A stretch of DNA of 64,000 nucleotides from Progne subis subis (Eukaryota > Chordata > Aves > Passeriformes > Hirundinidae), in the NCBI GenBank assembly GCA_022316685.1, contig JAKJHU010000256.1:124001-188000 (forward strand). The letters run 5' to 3'. The notes under the pieces were generated by a model. It searched no databases, was not told where the DNA came from, and was given only the letters and a program-made list of their open reading frames with translations. Of this stretch, positions 1 to 10,937 are shown one piece after another (position 1 is the first letter of the stretch; each line of letters starts with the position of its first letter). The position numbers and the translations under genes are program-made.

Positions 1-139
1 ATGTTACAAATGGATGCTGCACAAAGGGAAAAGAAACAACAAGGAACCATTACTTTCCAAGCTAAGAGCCTCAAAGGCAGGGTAATATTCTTTCAATGAA
101 AAGAGGACTGAGTCAGAGTAGGTCTAAGGAGCAACAGTG

Positions 140-300
140 GGGCAACAGTGGCACAGCTTGCTGCAAGAGCTGCTAAGTGCCCCAGCCCTGGAAATATTTG
201 GGATCTGAGCACCCTGATCTCTTTCAAGATGTCCCTGCTCATTGCAGGATACTTAGACCAGATGACCTTTACAGGGCCCTGCCAGCCCAGCCCAGCCTAG
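140..300 (+). mobile_element. CR1 3' end fragment
   Basis: GATCTGAGCACCCTGATCT, AAGATGTCCCTGCTCATTGC and TAGACCAGATGACCTTTAC match the end of avian CR1 in sense orientation. It occupies the intron after the last visible kinase exon. Confidence 0.8.
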
Positions 301-438
301 GATTGCTGACTGTTTTCATCTGAACGGCACCAGGAGTGGAGCTGAGGAGGAGGGGGGCTCCTCTGATGCCTTGCCCTTCAGTGCAGGAGGAGCTCATCCC
401 TGGGACACGGTTTCACCTGCAGCCCCTTGGCATTTTAC

Positions 439-576
439 CTGCAGCAGCTCCTTGGCAGAGCAGCGCCGCGCCTCGTCTCTCTGCAGGCAGCAGCTCAGGA
501 AGTCACGCAGCAAAGGCGAGAGGAACTTGGGCTGCCGCAGCTCTGGGGCCCCTTTGGTGGCTGTCAGGAGTTGAAC
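439..576 (-). CDS. PAK3-like exon 11: C-lobe
   Basis: 138 bp, 46 codons, phase 0 both ends. It reads [17 protein letters not shown], then [16 protein letters not shown] and SAKELLQ. It matches PAK LYLIATNGTPEL...[24 protein letters not shown]. The donor GTAAAA leads towards a final exon that is not inside the window. Confidence 0.92.
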
Positions 577-1918
577 CTGGACAAAAAGGAAACATGAGTC
601 TCTCACCTGCTTCTTTCCCATCTGCAACTGCTCTCCCAGATCCCATTGTTTAAGCTCCACTCTGCAGTGGCAGTTTCTGCTGTAGCAGACGGGCAGAGAT
701 CACTTTCTTGTACCAACAAAAACCCAAACCCCAATGCAGCCACAGCTTCTCCAACATGCAGCAGATCTTGGCAGCTGATTTCATTGACTGACCTCATTAG
801 TGGGAACTACATCAGCAAAAGCACATTTGCTTCTCTGAGGATTCACCTGAGCAGTTTGACAGGCTATTTGGAAGAGGGACTTTGCTCTACTAACTCACTC
901 TACTATTTCCAAGGATTATTACATGAAAAGCATCTCTGCAGTGCTTGGTGCTCCCTTAAGCACAGCTGCCATAAAACAAAAGTCATCAAGCTTTTTGCCT
1001 GGTTCTTGAAAACAATGGTAATTGAAAGCAAACAAAGGAAATCCTTCAGTTATTCCTCAGGTAAGGAAACAAACATTTGGAATCTCATCTTCAACACAGA
1101 CACATGAAGATGCATGCACAAATGTACTGGGATGAAAATGCCTCTTTGGGCACACAGGAAACACCTGCAGCTCTGTCTCTCTGCAGACTGCAAATTTCAG
1201 CTTCCTTTACACGGCAAAAGGAAAATTTTGGTGGTCAGATCAGAAGAAGGAGAAATGCCATCCCTATGGCAGCCCTCTGCTCATTTGGATCCTCAAGTCA
1301 ATGCATGAATGGCATGTCCCTCCTAGAAAGTGCCAGGAAACAAAGGGCTGCTTTTGGCAGGCTCTCCACATCCCCAGGCTCCAGCTGGGTGACATGGAGA
1401 AAGCGGCTTGGGTTAGGGAAGAAATAGGATCACTGAGTGCTTCAGCAACACTGCACAAGGAGCACCAGAGACTCTGTGGCCCTCACAGCCACATGTCGAG
1501 GGTTCAGGCAAGTTTCCCTGTCAGAAGAATGGGGGTGCACTTCTTCTCTCATAACCACTGTTTTAGAAACTTTGTTGGATTTGGGTTTCTTTCCTTCATT
1601 TCAGGAAAGATAACACCAGTTCTAAGATGCTTGTTTCCTGTTAGTAGGGCCATCTACACGGCCAAAAGAGCTGGAACAACTTCTAAGCCAAAGCCAAATA
1701 TTGCCTGAGAATGGAGATTGTTTGCGTGGGCTAAGGCTTGAGTTCCCCCACTGATGCAACCCAAACTACAGCCGATGCCGGTGTGCTGCAGGGACATTTT
1801 CAGAAAGGGACCGTGGTGGAAGTAGTTCCAGCAGATGGCAATGGGGTTTTGTCCAGTGGCACACAGAACGTGGGACAGGTGAGAAAGACAGCGGGATCAG
1901 AGAGGATTTACACCTTAC

Positions 1919-2116
1919 CGAGACAGGACTTGCATTCTGGTAAGGAACTTCTTGTTCCACCATTTCAATGCCCACAATTCCAAAAGACCAAATGTCCACT
2001 TTGGGCCCATATGGTTGACCTTTCACCACTTCAGGCGCCATCCACCAAGCAGTCCCGATCACTGAGCTCCGTCTGCTCTGCTCAGGGGTTGAGTTGAGCA
2101 GAGAGGCCAAAATCAG
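1919..2116 (-). pseudogene. PAK3-like exon 10: DFG-to-APE exon with 1-bp frameshift
   Basis: 198 bp where the phases of the flanking exons require 197 (modulo 3). It opens [11 protein letters not shown] and then hits TGA. One frame over, the PAK sequence continues with [21 protein letters not shown], then [19 protein letters not shown]. One surplus base in the C4 run (plus strand GGGG at 2085-2088) accounts for the shift. The acceptor is CCCCAG and the donor GTAAGG. Confidence 0.93.
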
Positions 2117-2567
2117 CTGGGGAGAAAGAAAAAGATTTTTTTTATTTTAATACTGTGCAATTAGGAAAGCAAGCAAAAGTATTGCCCAGTAGAAGTTTGA
2201 GAATGTGCTGTTGAATCTCCTGGACAGCTGTCCCTGCTCTGTTTCCTCAGGACTTTAGCCAAGGAAATACGGCACTGGCTGCTTCAAAAATCCCCACATT
2301 TTTCACACTGCCTCCAGCAGTGGCTTTTGTTCCCCTGAAGCTTTAGACTTGTCTCTCCCTCCCTCTGGAAAGGACACACACAGAGCAGTGCCACTCTGGA
2401 CTGCTTGTTCCTTGCGATTCATCTGTGCACCTTGCAACCGTGTGGTCAGCTCACGGCAGGGTCCCTGCACTGCCACCAGCACCATTTTTGGGGGGCTGGC
2501 AGTCACTCCAAAGCAGCCCCACACCCCACATCCCTGCAACGCTGCACCTGGCCAAGAACAGACTGAC

Positions 2568-2667
2568 CCAGCTTGACAGAGCCATCGGTCCTGAGAAGGA
2601 TGTTGATGCTCTTCACATCTCTGTGCACCACATGGTTGGAATGAAGAAAATCCAGTCCTTGCAGGCA
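2568..2667 (-). CDS. PAK3-like exon 9: catalytic loop (HRD)
   Basis: 100 bp starting [11 protein letters not shown], containing [11 protein letters not shown] and ending DGSVKL plus one base. The catalytic Asp and the loop Asn are kept; PAK has KSDN where this copy has KSIN. The donor is GTCAGT. Confidence 0.93.
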
Positions 2668-3340
2668 CTGAGAGATAAAACAGAAACAGGAGGGCAAAAA
2701 TCAGTGATGGGATTTCATCACACAGGAAAGGAAACAGCTCTCAAAGATTCCCTCTCCAGGGGAATGTGGAGTAAAGGCAGAACACAGTGAGAGGAAGAGC
2801 CTGCTGCTCCAACCCTAGCAGAGCAGCACCTTTCTAAAGAAAGACATGCCAGCTTTTCAAAGAGCAACAGAAATTGCTGGTGTAGACTCTCCCCTGCAAA
2901 CCAGCCCCAATGACTGCTGCTGCAGTGGATGTGCTCAGAAGTAAAGAGCATTTTGGCCGCACTGCAAACCTTTTCAGCTGAGGACCGAGAGAAATGAGTC
3001 TGTCTTTTTCCTTTGCTGTTCGTTTCAAATGCTGCCATCACCACCTTTGCTTTTACAGGCAAGGAATGCAGTGCAGACAGGCAAAAGCTTAAAGAGGCGA
3101 GATGGAGAAGAGCAAATACAAGAGACAGAGTGAGAATGCAACAGGAGGAGAGAAGAGTCCAAGAACAGAGTGCAGTGAGTGCAGGGGCACTGGCAGGCAG
3201 CTCACTTGAGATGCTCTTGCTTTCCCATAGCATACCAGCACCACAGAAACAAAGCCTGGCCCATGGAATCGCTCCTGTTCTGAGCCCCTTTCCCAGACAC
3301 TCCTGCCCAGGCCCTCGGAAGCACAGGTGGGATCCCTCAC

Positions 3341-3458
3341 CTCCCGACTGACTGTTGCAATCTCGTCTTCAGTCATCGGAGTCTCTCTGATGACAGCGCT
3401 CAGAGTGCCTCCATCCATGTATTCCATCACCAGCCAGAGCTCCTCATGCACAAGGTAG
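3341..3458 (-). CDS. PAK3-like exon 8: kinase hinge region
   Basis: 118 bp reading [17 protein letters not shown] and ending IATVSRE. It is clearly the PAK exon YLVGDELWVVMEYLAGGS...AVCRE with identical length class and phases. The acceptor is CTTTCAG and the donor GTGAGG. Confidence 0.93.
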
Positions 3459-4115
3459 CTGAAAGAAGGAAACAAGGCCATGCAGAGGAACATTCATGCC
3501 TACGGTGGTTTTTTGCTTGATTCTGGTTCCGAGGTCCCTTTGAGACAAGGACGGAATTCGAGGAATAGACATTCCCTCTCAGCTGTGCATTATTTGCACT
3601 CTGTGCAGGCTCAAGGAGAATGGCACATCTGTGAAAAGGAGATGTCTTAGATGGCCAGCAAGCAAAAAGTGCAGTTTAGTGACAACCAAGATGAAAAACC
3701 TGTCACACATGGTATTTCTGGAAATAAGCACCAAGTCTTCCTGGCATGGACGGCCATGGAAAAGAGGGACAACAATCCAAGGGAAATCTTCTCTAGGATG
3801 CTTCATCAGCATGGAAGAAACTTTAAAAAATCGATCCTGAGACAACATGGAGGCCATGAACTTACAGGGTATTGACTTCCTATGGTAGGGTTGATGCAGG
3901 TTTTTGAAGAATTTTCCAACTCTGTGTTTGGAAGCCAGGGAAGACTCATGCACACAAAATGCACTCTCTTCCCATCCACAGGAGATGAGTCAAGAAATCA
4001 TAATTAACCAATAATTAACAGCTCTCTTTTCTGCTGGTGTCCAAAGTGGGTTTTTAACCTCGCATGCTTTTTGTATGTAAACAAACATTCATGGGATGAG
4101 ACCATGACCACTCAC

Positions 4116-4228
4116 CTGTCTAAATAAGTCACAACACAGGGACTCCTATTCCTCTTCATGATCATGATTTCATTAACGATTCTTTGCTTCTCCCACACTT
4201 CTTCAAGATCTATTTTCTTGATGGCCAT
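4116..4228 (-). CDS. PAK3-like exon 7: VAIK lysine and alpha-C helix
   Basis: 113 bp beginning MAIKKIDLEEVW and ending VVTYLD plus two bases of a Ser codon. It holds the ATP-anchoring lysine and the alpha-C glutamate (VNEIM), matching PAK EVAIKQMNL...INEILVM...NYLDS. The acceptor is ATTTTAG and the donor GTGAGT. Confidence 0.9.
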
Positions 4229-4996
4229 CTAAAATGACATTGAAAATCAGTAACTTCAGGAATTGGTGTCAGGAGACCACAGCACTCATGGAGTGAGTGA
4301 TTTTGCAATGACACAGGAGCCGTGCCAAAGTGCTCTGTGATTAGACAAAGGAGTAATTAGGAACTGACATTCCAACAGCCCATTTCCCTGCTCCTTTGGA
4401 GGCCACTTACAGGACACATGGCCACTGAAGTTTTGCCTTGTCTACTTGTTAAAAGTGGTGTCTCAACGATCACCCACAAAGCTCTGAGCACACTCTCTGC
4501 TTCTCTGTCTGCACTTCAGAAGAAGTAATGTGTGCCTTGGTGCTCCGTGGATGCATCTTGGGCTATTAGCAGGGCTTAGGGCTTTTAGGGACGCCCTGCA
4601 GATCTCTCCCTACGTGCAGTTCCCAAGTGCAGCACTGCAGGTGCCTAAGGAACTCCCAGGAACATTCAGATGTATTTGCTGGCAGCCAGAAATGAGAATT
4701 CAGGACTCTGAAGCCGCAGCCCCAAAGAGCAGTGAGATGCTCTAAGGCACCACCTTGGTTGGAGCAACTGAGAGCGAGGGAGAGCGTCCTTCTCTGAAAG
4801 GAGCCGCTGCCCTCCTTGCCTTCCTGCTGGCAGCTGAGAAGGACAAAGTCTGTCCCAAATGCAATTGGCAGGCTGGCACCAGTCTGTGCTTCTTGTGCCT
4901 TTGCAGCACAGCTCGAGCCCAAGCTCCAGCCACAGCTGACACAGGAGAGCAAAGCCCTCGAGAGCAGCAGAATCTGCAGGGGCTCTTGACATTTAC

Positions 4997-5045
4997 CTCT
5001 CCTCCCGTGGCAGTGTCCACCGCTCTACAAACAACTCCAAAAGCC
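4997..5045 (-). CDS. PAK3-like exon 6: glycine-rich loop
   Basis: 49 bp reading AFGVVCRAVDTATGGE, equivalent to PAK ASGTVYTAMDVATGQE. Together with the previous exon it completes G-S-G-A-F-G-V-V, a canonical ATP-binding loop. The acceptor is TTTCCAG and the donor GTAAAT. Confidence 0.88.
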
Positions 5046-5573
5046 CTGGAAACAAAACAGCAGCAAAGAAAGGAGAAGCCATTTAGATCTCGCAGTGAAA
5101 GCCAGCCCAGACAGGAGATGTCTGCTGTAAATGCCTCAAACCTGCAGGATGCAGGAGGGCTCTGCCTGAAGGCAGATGATGCATTTTCCTCTCAAGTGCA
5201 CGGGCACTGGGCCTGTTCCTGAAGCATTGGGCTTTATTGCCTCAGCTCAAAAGGCCAGTGGATTCTTTCATCCTGGATTTCAGTTTCTAAATGGGGCAGT
5301 TTTTATCCTGACCACAGACTGTTTCCTTCAGCAAACTCTTGGGAAGAAATGTCCCTGAGAACTGTTCTCTCACTGCTATGACAGGGGGTAGGTTTCTGTT
5401 TCTGACAATGAAATACAAGTGTCTCTGGCAATGCCTTCTGACCACACTTCCAAATTCTGGCTGGTACTGAGAGATGGAGCAGACTAACCGTGCCTGACTT
5501 CACACTTGAGAGATATTCCACCAGCAAATTACCTGCCCTGGGACTGTGTAGAAGTAACTGTAGCTGGACTCAC

Positions 5574-5637
5574 CCGCTTCCAAGATTTTCCAGTTCAGTG
5601 TATCTCCTCTGGGGATTTTCCTTGCTCACCATTTTCC
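5574..5637 (-). CDS. PAK3-like exon 5: start of kinase domain
   Basis: 64 bp, reading KMVSKENPQRRYTELENLGSG. It corresponds to PAK [21 protein letters not shown] and contains the first glycine of the P-loop. The acceptor is CCCTCAG and the donor GTGAGT; phases fit on both sides. Confidence 0.85.
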
Positions 5638-5639
5638 CT

Positions 5640-7070
5640 GAGGGAAACAAAATGGAAGATGCTCACTGTAAAGCAGAGATCCCATCATCCAAGAGATCCA
5701 AAAGGCAGCCCCACTGTCTGGGGCTCTGAGTCCTTTGTGGTCAGCTGGGGAACAACAACAAGCACAACAAGACAGGCAGCTCTGCAGCACAAGCAGGCCA
5801 GCACAGAGACTGGTCTTCTACAGTCCTTTGAAGAGATCTCTTGACAGAAAACAAAGCACAGGGAGATGCATTCCCAGGAGAGGAGGGCATCTTCTCCAGC
5901 TTGCAGCAGTTTGCCAAAGGAATGCCTTTCCCTTTGTAAACCAAAGCAGCTCATGCAATGACCAATCCCAAGGGGGCTTTCAGCATCAGGACCCTCACCC
6001 CTGATGAGCAGGCTGAGCTCCAGGACGCCCTTGCCCGTGCCCCACGTGAAGAAGCACACTGCTTCTCTTGCCCCGACAGCACGGATCAGTCTCTGCCATT
6101 GCACTCGCCCTCTCCGCACCGCACACGTGCCCATCTTCCCAGCTGGGCACAGCGGGCACGGGCACAAGGACAGCAGTGCTCCTCAGTGCCGCTGTGGCAC
6201 GGACAGCTGCCCCGAGGAGATGCTGACCCTCTCGGCAGTCCAGCCCAGGCCATGCAGAAGCCGGCCCAGGCCAGGGACTGCTGCTGCCTCGGGGCAGCTC
6301 CGTGCTGCAGCGGGACTCTCCCAGCTAAGGAAGGCTCCAGCCTCTGCAGTCACACCAGCCCTCAGGGGCAGGGCAGCCACCACAGCAACGCTGGCAGAGC
6401 CCAAGCACCAGCACTGACCAGCAGTGGGAAGAAGGCACAGCCAGCCCCGATGTTCGTTCAAAAGAGTTCTCGCTGACAAAAATAAAATATTCTCATTAAA
6501 AAAACCCTGCAGATGCAGAAGTGGTAAAAAGAACAGTCATAAAAATGGCACAGGGAGCAGAGGAGCTCCTTCAGGATGGAGAAAAAAACTCTACCCAAAA
6601 AAATCCCGAAAAAAAACCCCAAAGTAAAAACAAAACCCCAAAGTAAAAACAAAACCACAAGCAAGAGACAAAAGGCCAAAACAAATCAATTTCTGTGAAG
6701 TTTTTTTGCTCTGCTGACTGGTGAGAAGTCAGGAGTCTAAGGAGAATTTAGGAATTCTAACTATTCTGTCCAGTTTGGCCACTAGCACACAGGACTTGCC
6801 TGGATCATTTGCTAGGTCGCAGCCTTCTGCTGATGCAAGAACAATCCCTGCTTCTGCCTTTAGCAGATAGGGAAGCTCAGGCAAACCCAAGCCCCTCCAA
6901 GCTGCCCTCAGAGGCAGCAGCAACACCCAGAGCACTCTCTTGGAGCACAGCATTTCCTGTGAGGAGTCCTAAATGTCCCTGTGCCACCAAACTGAGCAGG
7001 ATCCTTTGGTACAGCTGTGCTGACACATGCACACAATGCACTGTCCCTCAGATAAGAAAGACACCAGATG
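5640..7070. other. Intron between linker exon 4 and kinase exon 5
   Basis: No convincing exon. Contains an A-rich stretch with a repeated CCCCAAAGTAAAAACAAAA unit near 6,610-6,655. Open frames on both strands lack splice support. Confidence 0.5.
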
Positions 7071-7073
7071 TAC

Positions 7074-7245
7074 TCAAGAGCTGCAGGGAGTCATCCTCCA
7101 TCTCCTGGTGCTGAGCAGCAGCTCTGTCCGTGCTGGAGATGAACAAACTGCCCGCGCTCCCCTTCTTAGCTCCGGCAGCAAAGGCTCCTTTAGATGACAC
7201 TGCAGCTGCTGCTGCTGCAGGTTCAATAGAAGAGCCTGTGTAGAT
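7074..7245 (-). CDS. PAK3-like exon 4: linker up to the kinase domain
   Basis: 172 bp, entering phase 0 and leaving phase 1. It begins IYTGSSIE, matching PAK3 IYTRSVVE. It contains SSTDR where PAK has RNTDR, and ends MEDDSLQLL where PAK has MTDEEILEKL. Joining to the next exon gives an Arg codon, as in PAK (KL-R). It has a low-complexity Ala run. The donor GTACAT is weak. If not spliced, the frame ends at TGA just beyond the donor. Confidence 0.75.
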
Positions 7246-7398
7246 CTTAGAGAACAAAGGGGTTTGTGTCAGAAAAGTGGCTGGCAGAGATGAGCCCGAG
7301 ATCCCATTTCAAATGCAAGCCCTTAGGAAGATGCTGTCAGCTGCATGCAGGGCTCTGCCATGGGTTTTTTCTGATTTCCACTTCTCAAACTGGATGGG

Positions 7399-7749
7399 TC
7401 AAAACCAAAGGCTGGTTTTACTCGACTTCATGGCCAGATTCATTTCCATTTTCTCCAAAATACATTTACATGGATTTTCTGAAGGGTCACTGCCAAAAGG
7501 AACATGCCACTTTCTCCCAAGGACTCTTTCCCCCTCCAAGCGCTGCAGACACACTTGCAGCTCCTTGTTCAAATGTTCTACCTCCTCACACGGAATCCTC
7601 TTTTCCTCCACCATCTTCACAACGTGCTCAACCGGCAGCGCTTCTGCTTGGGACACTTGCTGTGCCTCACAGGAATTTTGAGGCTCCTTGTTGCCAGTCA
7701 CTTGCTGGAAATCTTTGCAAGCTGCCAGGTGAGATGCCAAAACTTCCAC
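7399..7749 (-). CDS. Coiled-coil exon CC4, possibly terminal
   Basis: After a GACTTGAG acceptor the frame continues in phase 0 (VEVLASHLAACKDFQQ) through EEKRIPCEEVEHLNKELQ and ends SSKTSLWF-stop. If the stop is used, this is the last exon of a separate gene. Donor-like sites inside (GTAGAA after CEE, GTAAAA after KSS) could instead join it to the downstream PAK linker exon; only the first keeps phase 0. Function unknown. Confidence 0.4.
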   Translation of the reverse strand: MEVLASHLAACKDFQQVTGNKEPQNSCEAQQVSQAEALPVEHVVKMVEEKRIPCEEVEHLNKELQVCLQRLEGERVLGRKWHVPFGSDPSENPCKCILEKMEMNLAMKSSKTSLWF

Positions 7750-7883
7750 CTCAAGTCAAAGAGAACAAAGCAGTCAGACAGTACCAGCTTGTCCCTGTCA
7801 GCCAAGAGTCATCGACTGAGGAAAGGGAGAGCCCCAGATTCACAATGGATACAGACAGCAGTGGCTATTGCTCTTTCACTCAC

Positions 7884-8099
7884 TCGTTTTCGTAGAGCCT
7901 CTTGCTCCTCAAGGAGGAGATTAATTATCTCTTCTGTTTCTCTTTAAATTTCCGTTTCTACCTCCAGCCTCTTGTCCACTGCCTTGATCTTAGCTTGAGT
8001 TTTCTGCAGCTTTTCCTGCAGCTTCTCATCAAGGTTCTTCCTTGCCTTGATCCTAGCCTGAGTTTTCTGCAGCTCGGTTTGCAGCTTCTTACCAGAGTT
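7884..8099 (-). pseudogene. Coiled-coil exon CC3 with in-frame stop
   Basis: 216 bp, 72 codons, phase 0 at both ends (acceptor TTTACAG, donor GTGAGTG). It holds two tandem copies of a KLQxxLQKTQAxIKA heptad-like unit, then KRLEVETEI, then TAA (codon 52), then again coiled-coil sequence (RETEEIINLLLEEQEALRKR) in the same frame. Coding-like sequence on both sides of the stop suggests a recent nonsense mutation. A donor before the stop (GTAGAA) would be an alternative. Confidence 0.5.
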
Positions 8100-8159
8100 C
8101 TGTAAAGGACAAGAGACAGAAACTTTTGGGAGTGGAGTGGCTGCCACTCTTCCACTCAC

Positions 8160-8300
8160 CTGGTTTTGTTGATCGCCCCTCTGCTGCTGCAGGTTCCAGA
8201 GGTCTTGAGTTCTTCTCATGTCTTCCTTGTTGCTCCTCTTCACTGCCATGATGTCACTCGGAGCTTTGGGCAGCTCTGCTTGTGCCTCTGCTTCCATGTT
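8160..8300 (-). CDS. Coiled-coil exon CC2
   Basis: 141 bp, 47 codons, phase 0 at both ends. The acceptor is GTGTACAG and the donor a strong GTGAGT. It begins NMEAEAQAELPKAPSD and ends TQDLWNLQQQRGDQQNQ. Same style and same strand as CC1 and CC3, so the three look like consecutive exons of one coding series. Confidence 0.5.
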
Positions 8301-8576
8301 CTGTACACACAAATGCAGAGCAAGTGACTGGGAGCTGCCATCAGCCTCAGCTTTTCCTCTTTCAGCCTCCAAATCACATTCATTCCGCCACTTCTTTCTG
8401 CTTCCCTGCCCACCTCTGCTTCCACTGGAACCCTCCTGTCCCACTGCTGATCTCTGGAGATTCCAAGGCTCTGTGCTTTCAGTGCCTGTGGTACTCCTGG
8501 CCTCCTCGCTGCCAAGAGCTCCATTTGATGCCCCTCTTCCTGCCCTTCACTCTGTCACCTGGCCAGCCAGGCTTAC

Positions 8577-8720
8577 CTGCCCATTCTCCTGGGGCTCTTC
8601 CAGCTGCTGCCTGAGCTGCTTTTCCCCTTCTTTGGCTGGAGACAGCTCTCCCTCAGTCTGGCATGGCTGGCATGGCATCTCTGAGCAAGCAATCTGCTCG
8701 TGCTCTTTCTCTAGTGGGAC
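8577..8720 (-). CDS. Coiled-coil exon CC1 inside the PAK3-like linker intron
   Basis: 144 bp, 48 codons, bounded by a polypyrimidine tract with GTGCAG acceptor and a GTAAGC donor; phase 0 on both sides. It begins VPLEKEHEQIACSEMPCQ and ends KQLRQQLEEPQENGQ, rich in E, Q and K as in long coiled-coil proteins. I do not recognise the parent gene; rootletin- or golgin-like proteins have similar exons, but no specific match can be claimed. Possible further coding sequence lies upstream at about 8945-9058 (MELWDRAGFQSLQKDKQDR), with an uncertain donor. Confidence 0.5.
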
Positions 8721-9059
8721 CTGCACAGGAAGCAAGAGAAGATGGCTTTCAACTTCCCATACAACATCTGTGGGCCAAGATTCAAAGCCTGCTGGGCTCA
8801 CACATTCCCAAAGCTCTGTGCTGCTGCTCTCCTGGGTCATTCTCTGCCCGTGGGGAGGCACAGAATTCCAAAGTGACACTGGTTCTACCACCAGGCTCCA
8901 TCTGGGGCTGAAGCTCCAACAGCCTCTTAGGAAGCTGACAGGGAACATGTGGCATTTCTCAAGGGTCTGCTGAGGGCCTCCCTCTGCCTCTGCTCTGTCC
9001 TGTTTGTCTTTCTGCAGTGACTGAAACCCAGCCCTGTCCCACAGCTCCATCCTGGCTCT

Positions 9060-9615
9060 GCAGGTGGCTTCTTGTGTGAGCTCACTCCTTGGAAGAGACA
9101 CTTGAGGAGTTCATGTTCTCTTCAGGCCTGCAGCACCATTCCTGCCTTTCTCACATCTACACTCTTGTCAGAAATCCTGGTCATTCAGGAGATAAGGATG
9201 ATCCTCTGATGGAGGTCACAGACCGTCTACGGCCACCTCAGTATATGGAGGGGGACCAAGGTGTTGATTCTCCCTCTTCTGTCAACTGAGAATTCTCTCA
9301 TGCACGTGAGATCAAAGTCACTAAAACCCAACTAGAACATGAGATTGTTCCACTTCACTAGGAAAGGCAGAAACCTCTAGGATAAATAGGGGGCTTCAGG
9401 GCAGAAGAGGCTGGAGGAGGAAAACACCTCTGAGGGGAAAAAACAACCCTCTCTGGAGGTGAAACATCTCTGCCTGCCCAGGATCGGTCAATGGACTGTG
9501 TCTCTATCCTCTCCAGAAAGGATCCCATTAGGTGATCTTTGCACATCCAATTGCCTTGGAGCAGAGCCAGGAAGATCCAGATATAGATAGATAGATAGAT
9601 AGATAGATAGACAGA

Positions 9616-9647
<32 letters not shown>

Positions 9648-10814
9648 TCTCACTATTATAAGCTTTCTCTTACTATACTTTCTGTCACTACACATCAACA
9701 CTCGGTGATCAGCTGCAATCCTGAACTTGCTCTCCTGTTGCCTCAATAAACCACACTCTTGGGGAATCTGGAGTGTGTAGGTCATTATGGAATGTGAGCA
9801 GACTCCGAGCACTGCACTGGGAGCTGCACTCTTTGTGCGTCTGTGCTTGGGCAAGTTCTTCTCTTGGACTCGACCACACCGACCGTGCTGAGGTGGCTGT
9901 AATCACAAATGGAGCCCAGCCCCTCCCAGCCCCTCTGATCCCTGAGGACCAGCTGGAATGCAAGGGCTTGGATTCATCCACCATTTCAAGATGTCCTTCC
10001 TGTTCTTAGCATTAGGAGACAGCAGTCAAGGACTTGCAGCTTTGCCCCGGCCTCCAGGCTCCAGTGGAGTTGTCAAAGCTGCAGACTTCCCAACAAAAGG
10101 GATCAACAGACACATGCAGTCTCTGGTTTTTGTCTAGAAGAAGGGCTCAGAACTATGCAGTTTGTGTCTTTTGCCACACAAGAGAAGAGTGGCCCCATGG
10201 ATTCATGGACAACACAACCATCTCTTAGCAGCTGATTAAAAGCCAAAAGACAGGTGGACTCTGAGCACCTGTCAGCTCTGCTACTGACAGCCCTGCCTGA
10301 AGAGGCAAAAGAACAACCTGGCAACAAAGGCACCAACATCCCGGACTTCAAGCAGCAACTCCACGTCTCCAGTGTGTCTCTGAAATGCTCCAGGTAAGCA
10401 CACCCCAGAAGCTCGTGGGGACAAACCAGCCCAAAGAGCTTGTGCTGTCAGATCAATGTGTTTTGTGCCTGTAGCTACTTGGCAAGTCTGTGCAGGGGGA
10501 CAGGTGTCTGCACACCACAGTGTCCCCTATGTATCCAACAAGGCTGAGAGCAGTGTCTTTGACACGCTCCCTGCTCTGCAGACAGGGAGCCTTCATGCTT
10601 CAGCCTGGCCCCGATCAGAATCCCAGCAAGCTGGGGCCTAAACATGACAGGTCACAGCCCATTTTCCAGGTGCCACTGGCTGAGGGGAATCACTCGGTGC
10701 TGGCAGGACTCCAGCACTCAGCATCCTCAGCCACCAGCAGCAAGTGCTGGCTGCTCAGAAACTTGCAGCTCTGCCTTGCCCTCAAGACAGCACCCTCCAG
10801 AAACTGGCACTTAC
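9060..10814. other. Intron sequence of the PAK3-like gene
   Basis: Between the coiled-coil exons and linker exon 3. Apart from the GATA microsatellite, no exon with good splice sites and phase was found on either strand. Confidence 0.5.
9583..9652. repeat. GATA/GACA tetranucleotide microsatellite
   Basis: Uninterrupted GATA units with a few GACA changes (ATAGATAGATAGATAG, then ACAGACAGACAGAT). Lies in the large linker intron of the kinase gene. Confidence 0.95.
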
Positions 10815-10937
10815 TGTCCTGGAAAGTTCTGGCTGTGGTGTGAGCACAGCTGGAGGCTGGTGGTCATTTTGCTCCTCTTTGGCCTCTTCTCCAGGAGCAG
10901 AGGGAGCCAGAGGAGAGTCTGCTCTTGGTTCTGTGCT
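10815..10937 (-). CDS. PAK3-like exon 3: acidic/proline linker
   Basis: 123 bp, phase 0 at both ends, 41 codons. The motifs SPLAPSAPGEE and QPPAVLTPQPELSRT line up with the PAK1/3 linker pattern PLAPP, acidic run, then PPPVIAPRPE. The acceptor is CCACAG and the donor GTAAGTG. In PAKs this linker lies between the autoinhibitory region and the kinase domain and contains proline motifs that bind adaptor SH3 domains. Confidence 0.75.

Noticed and set aside
7266..7895. Plus-strand open frame of 209 codons
   Set aside because: Antisense of the coiled-coil exon CC4 and intron sequence; no family resemblance.
8218..8973. Plus-strand open frame of 251 codons
   Set aside because: It is the antisense of the coiled-coil exons and their introns; no splice or start support, and the minus-strand reading explains the lack of stops.
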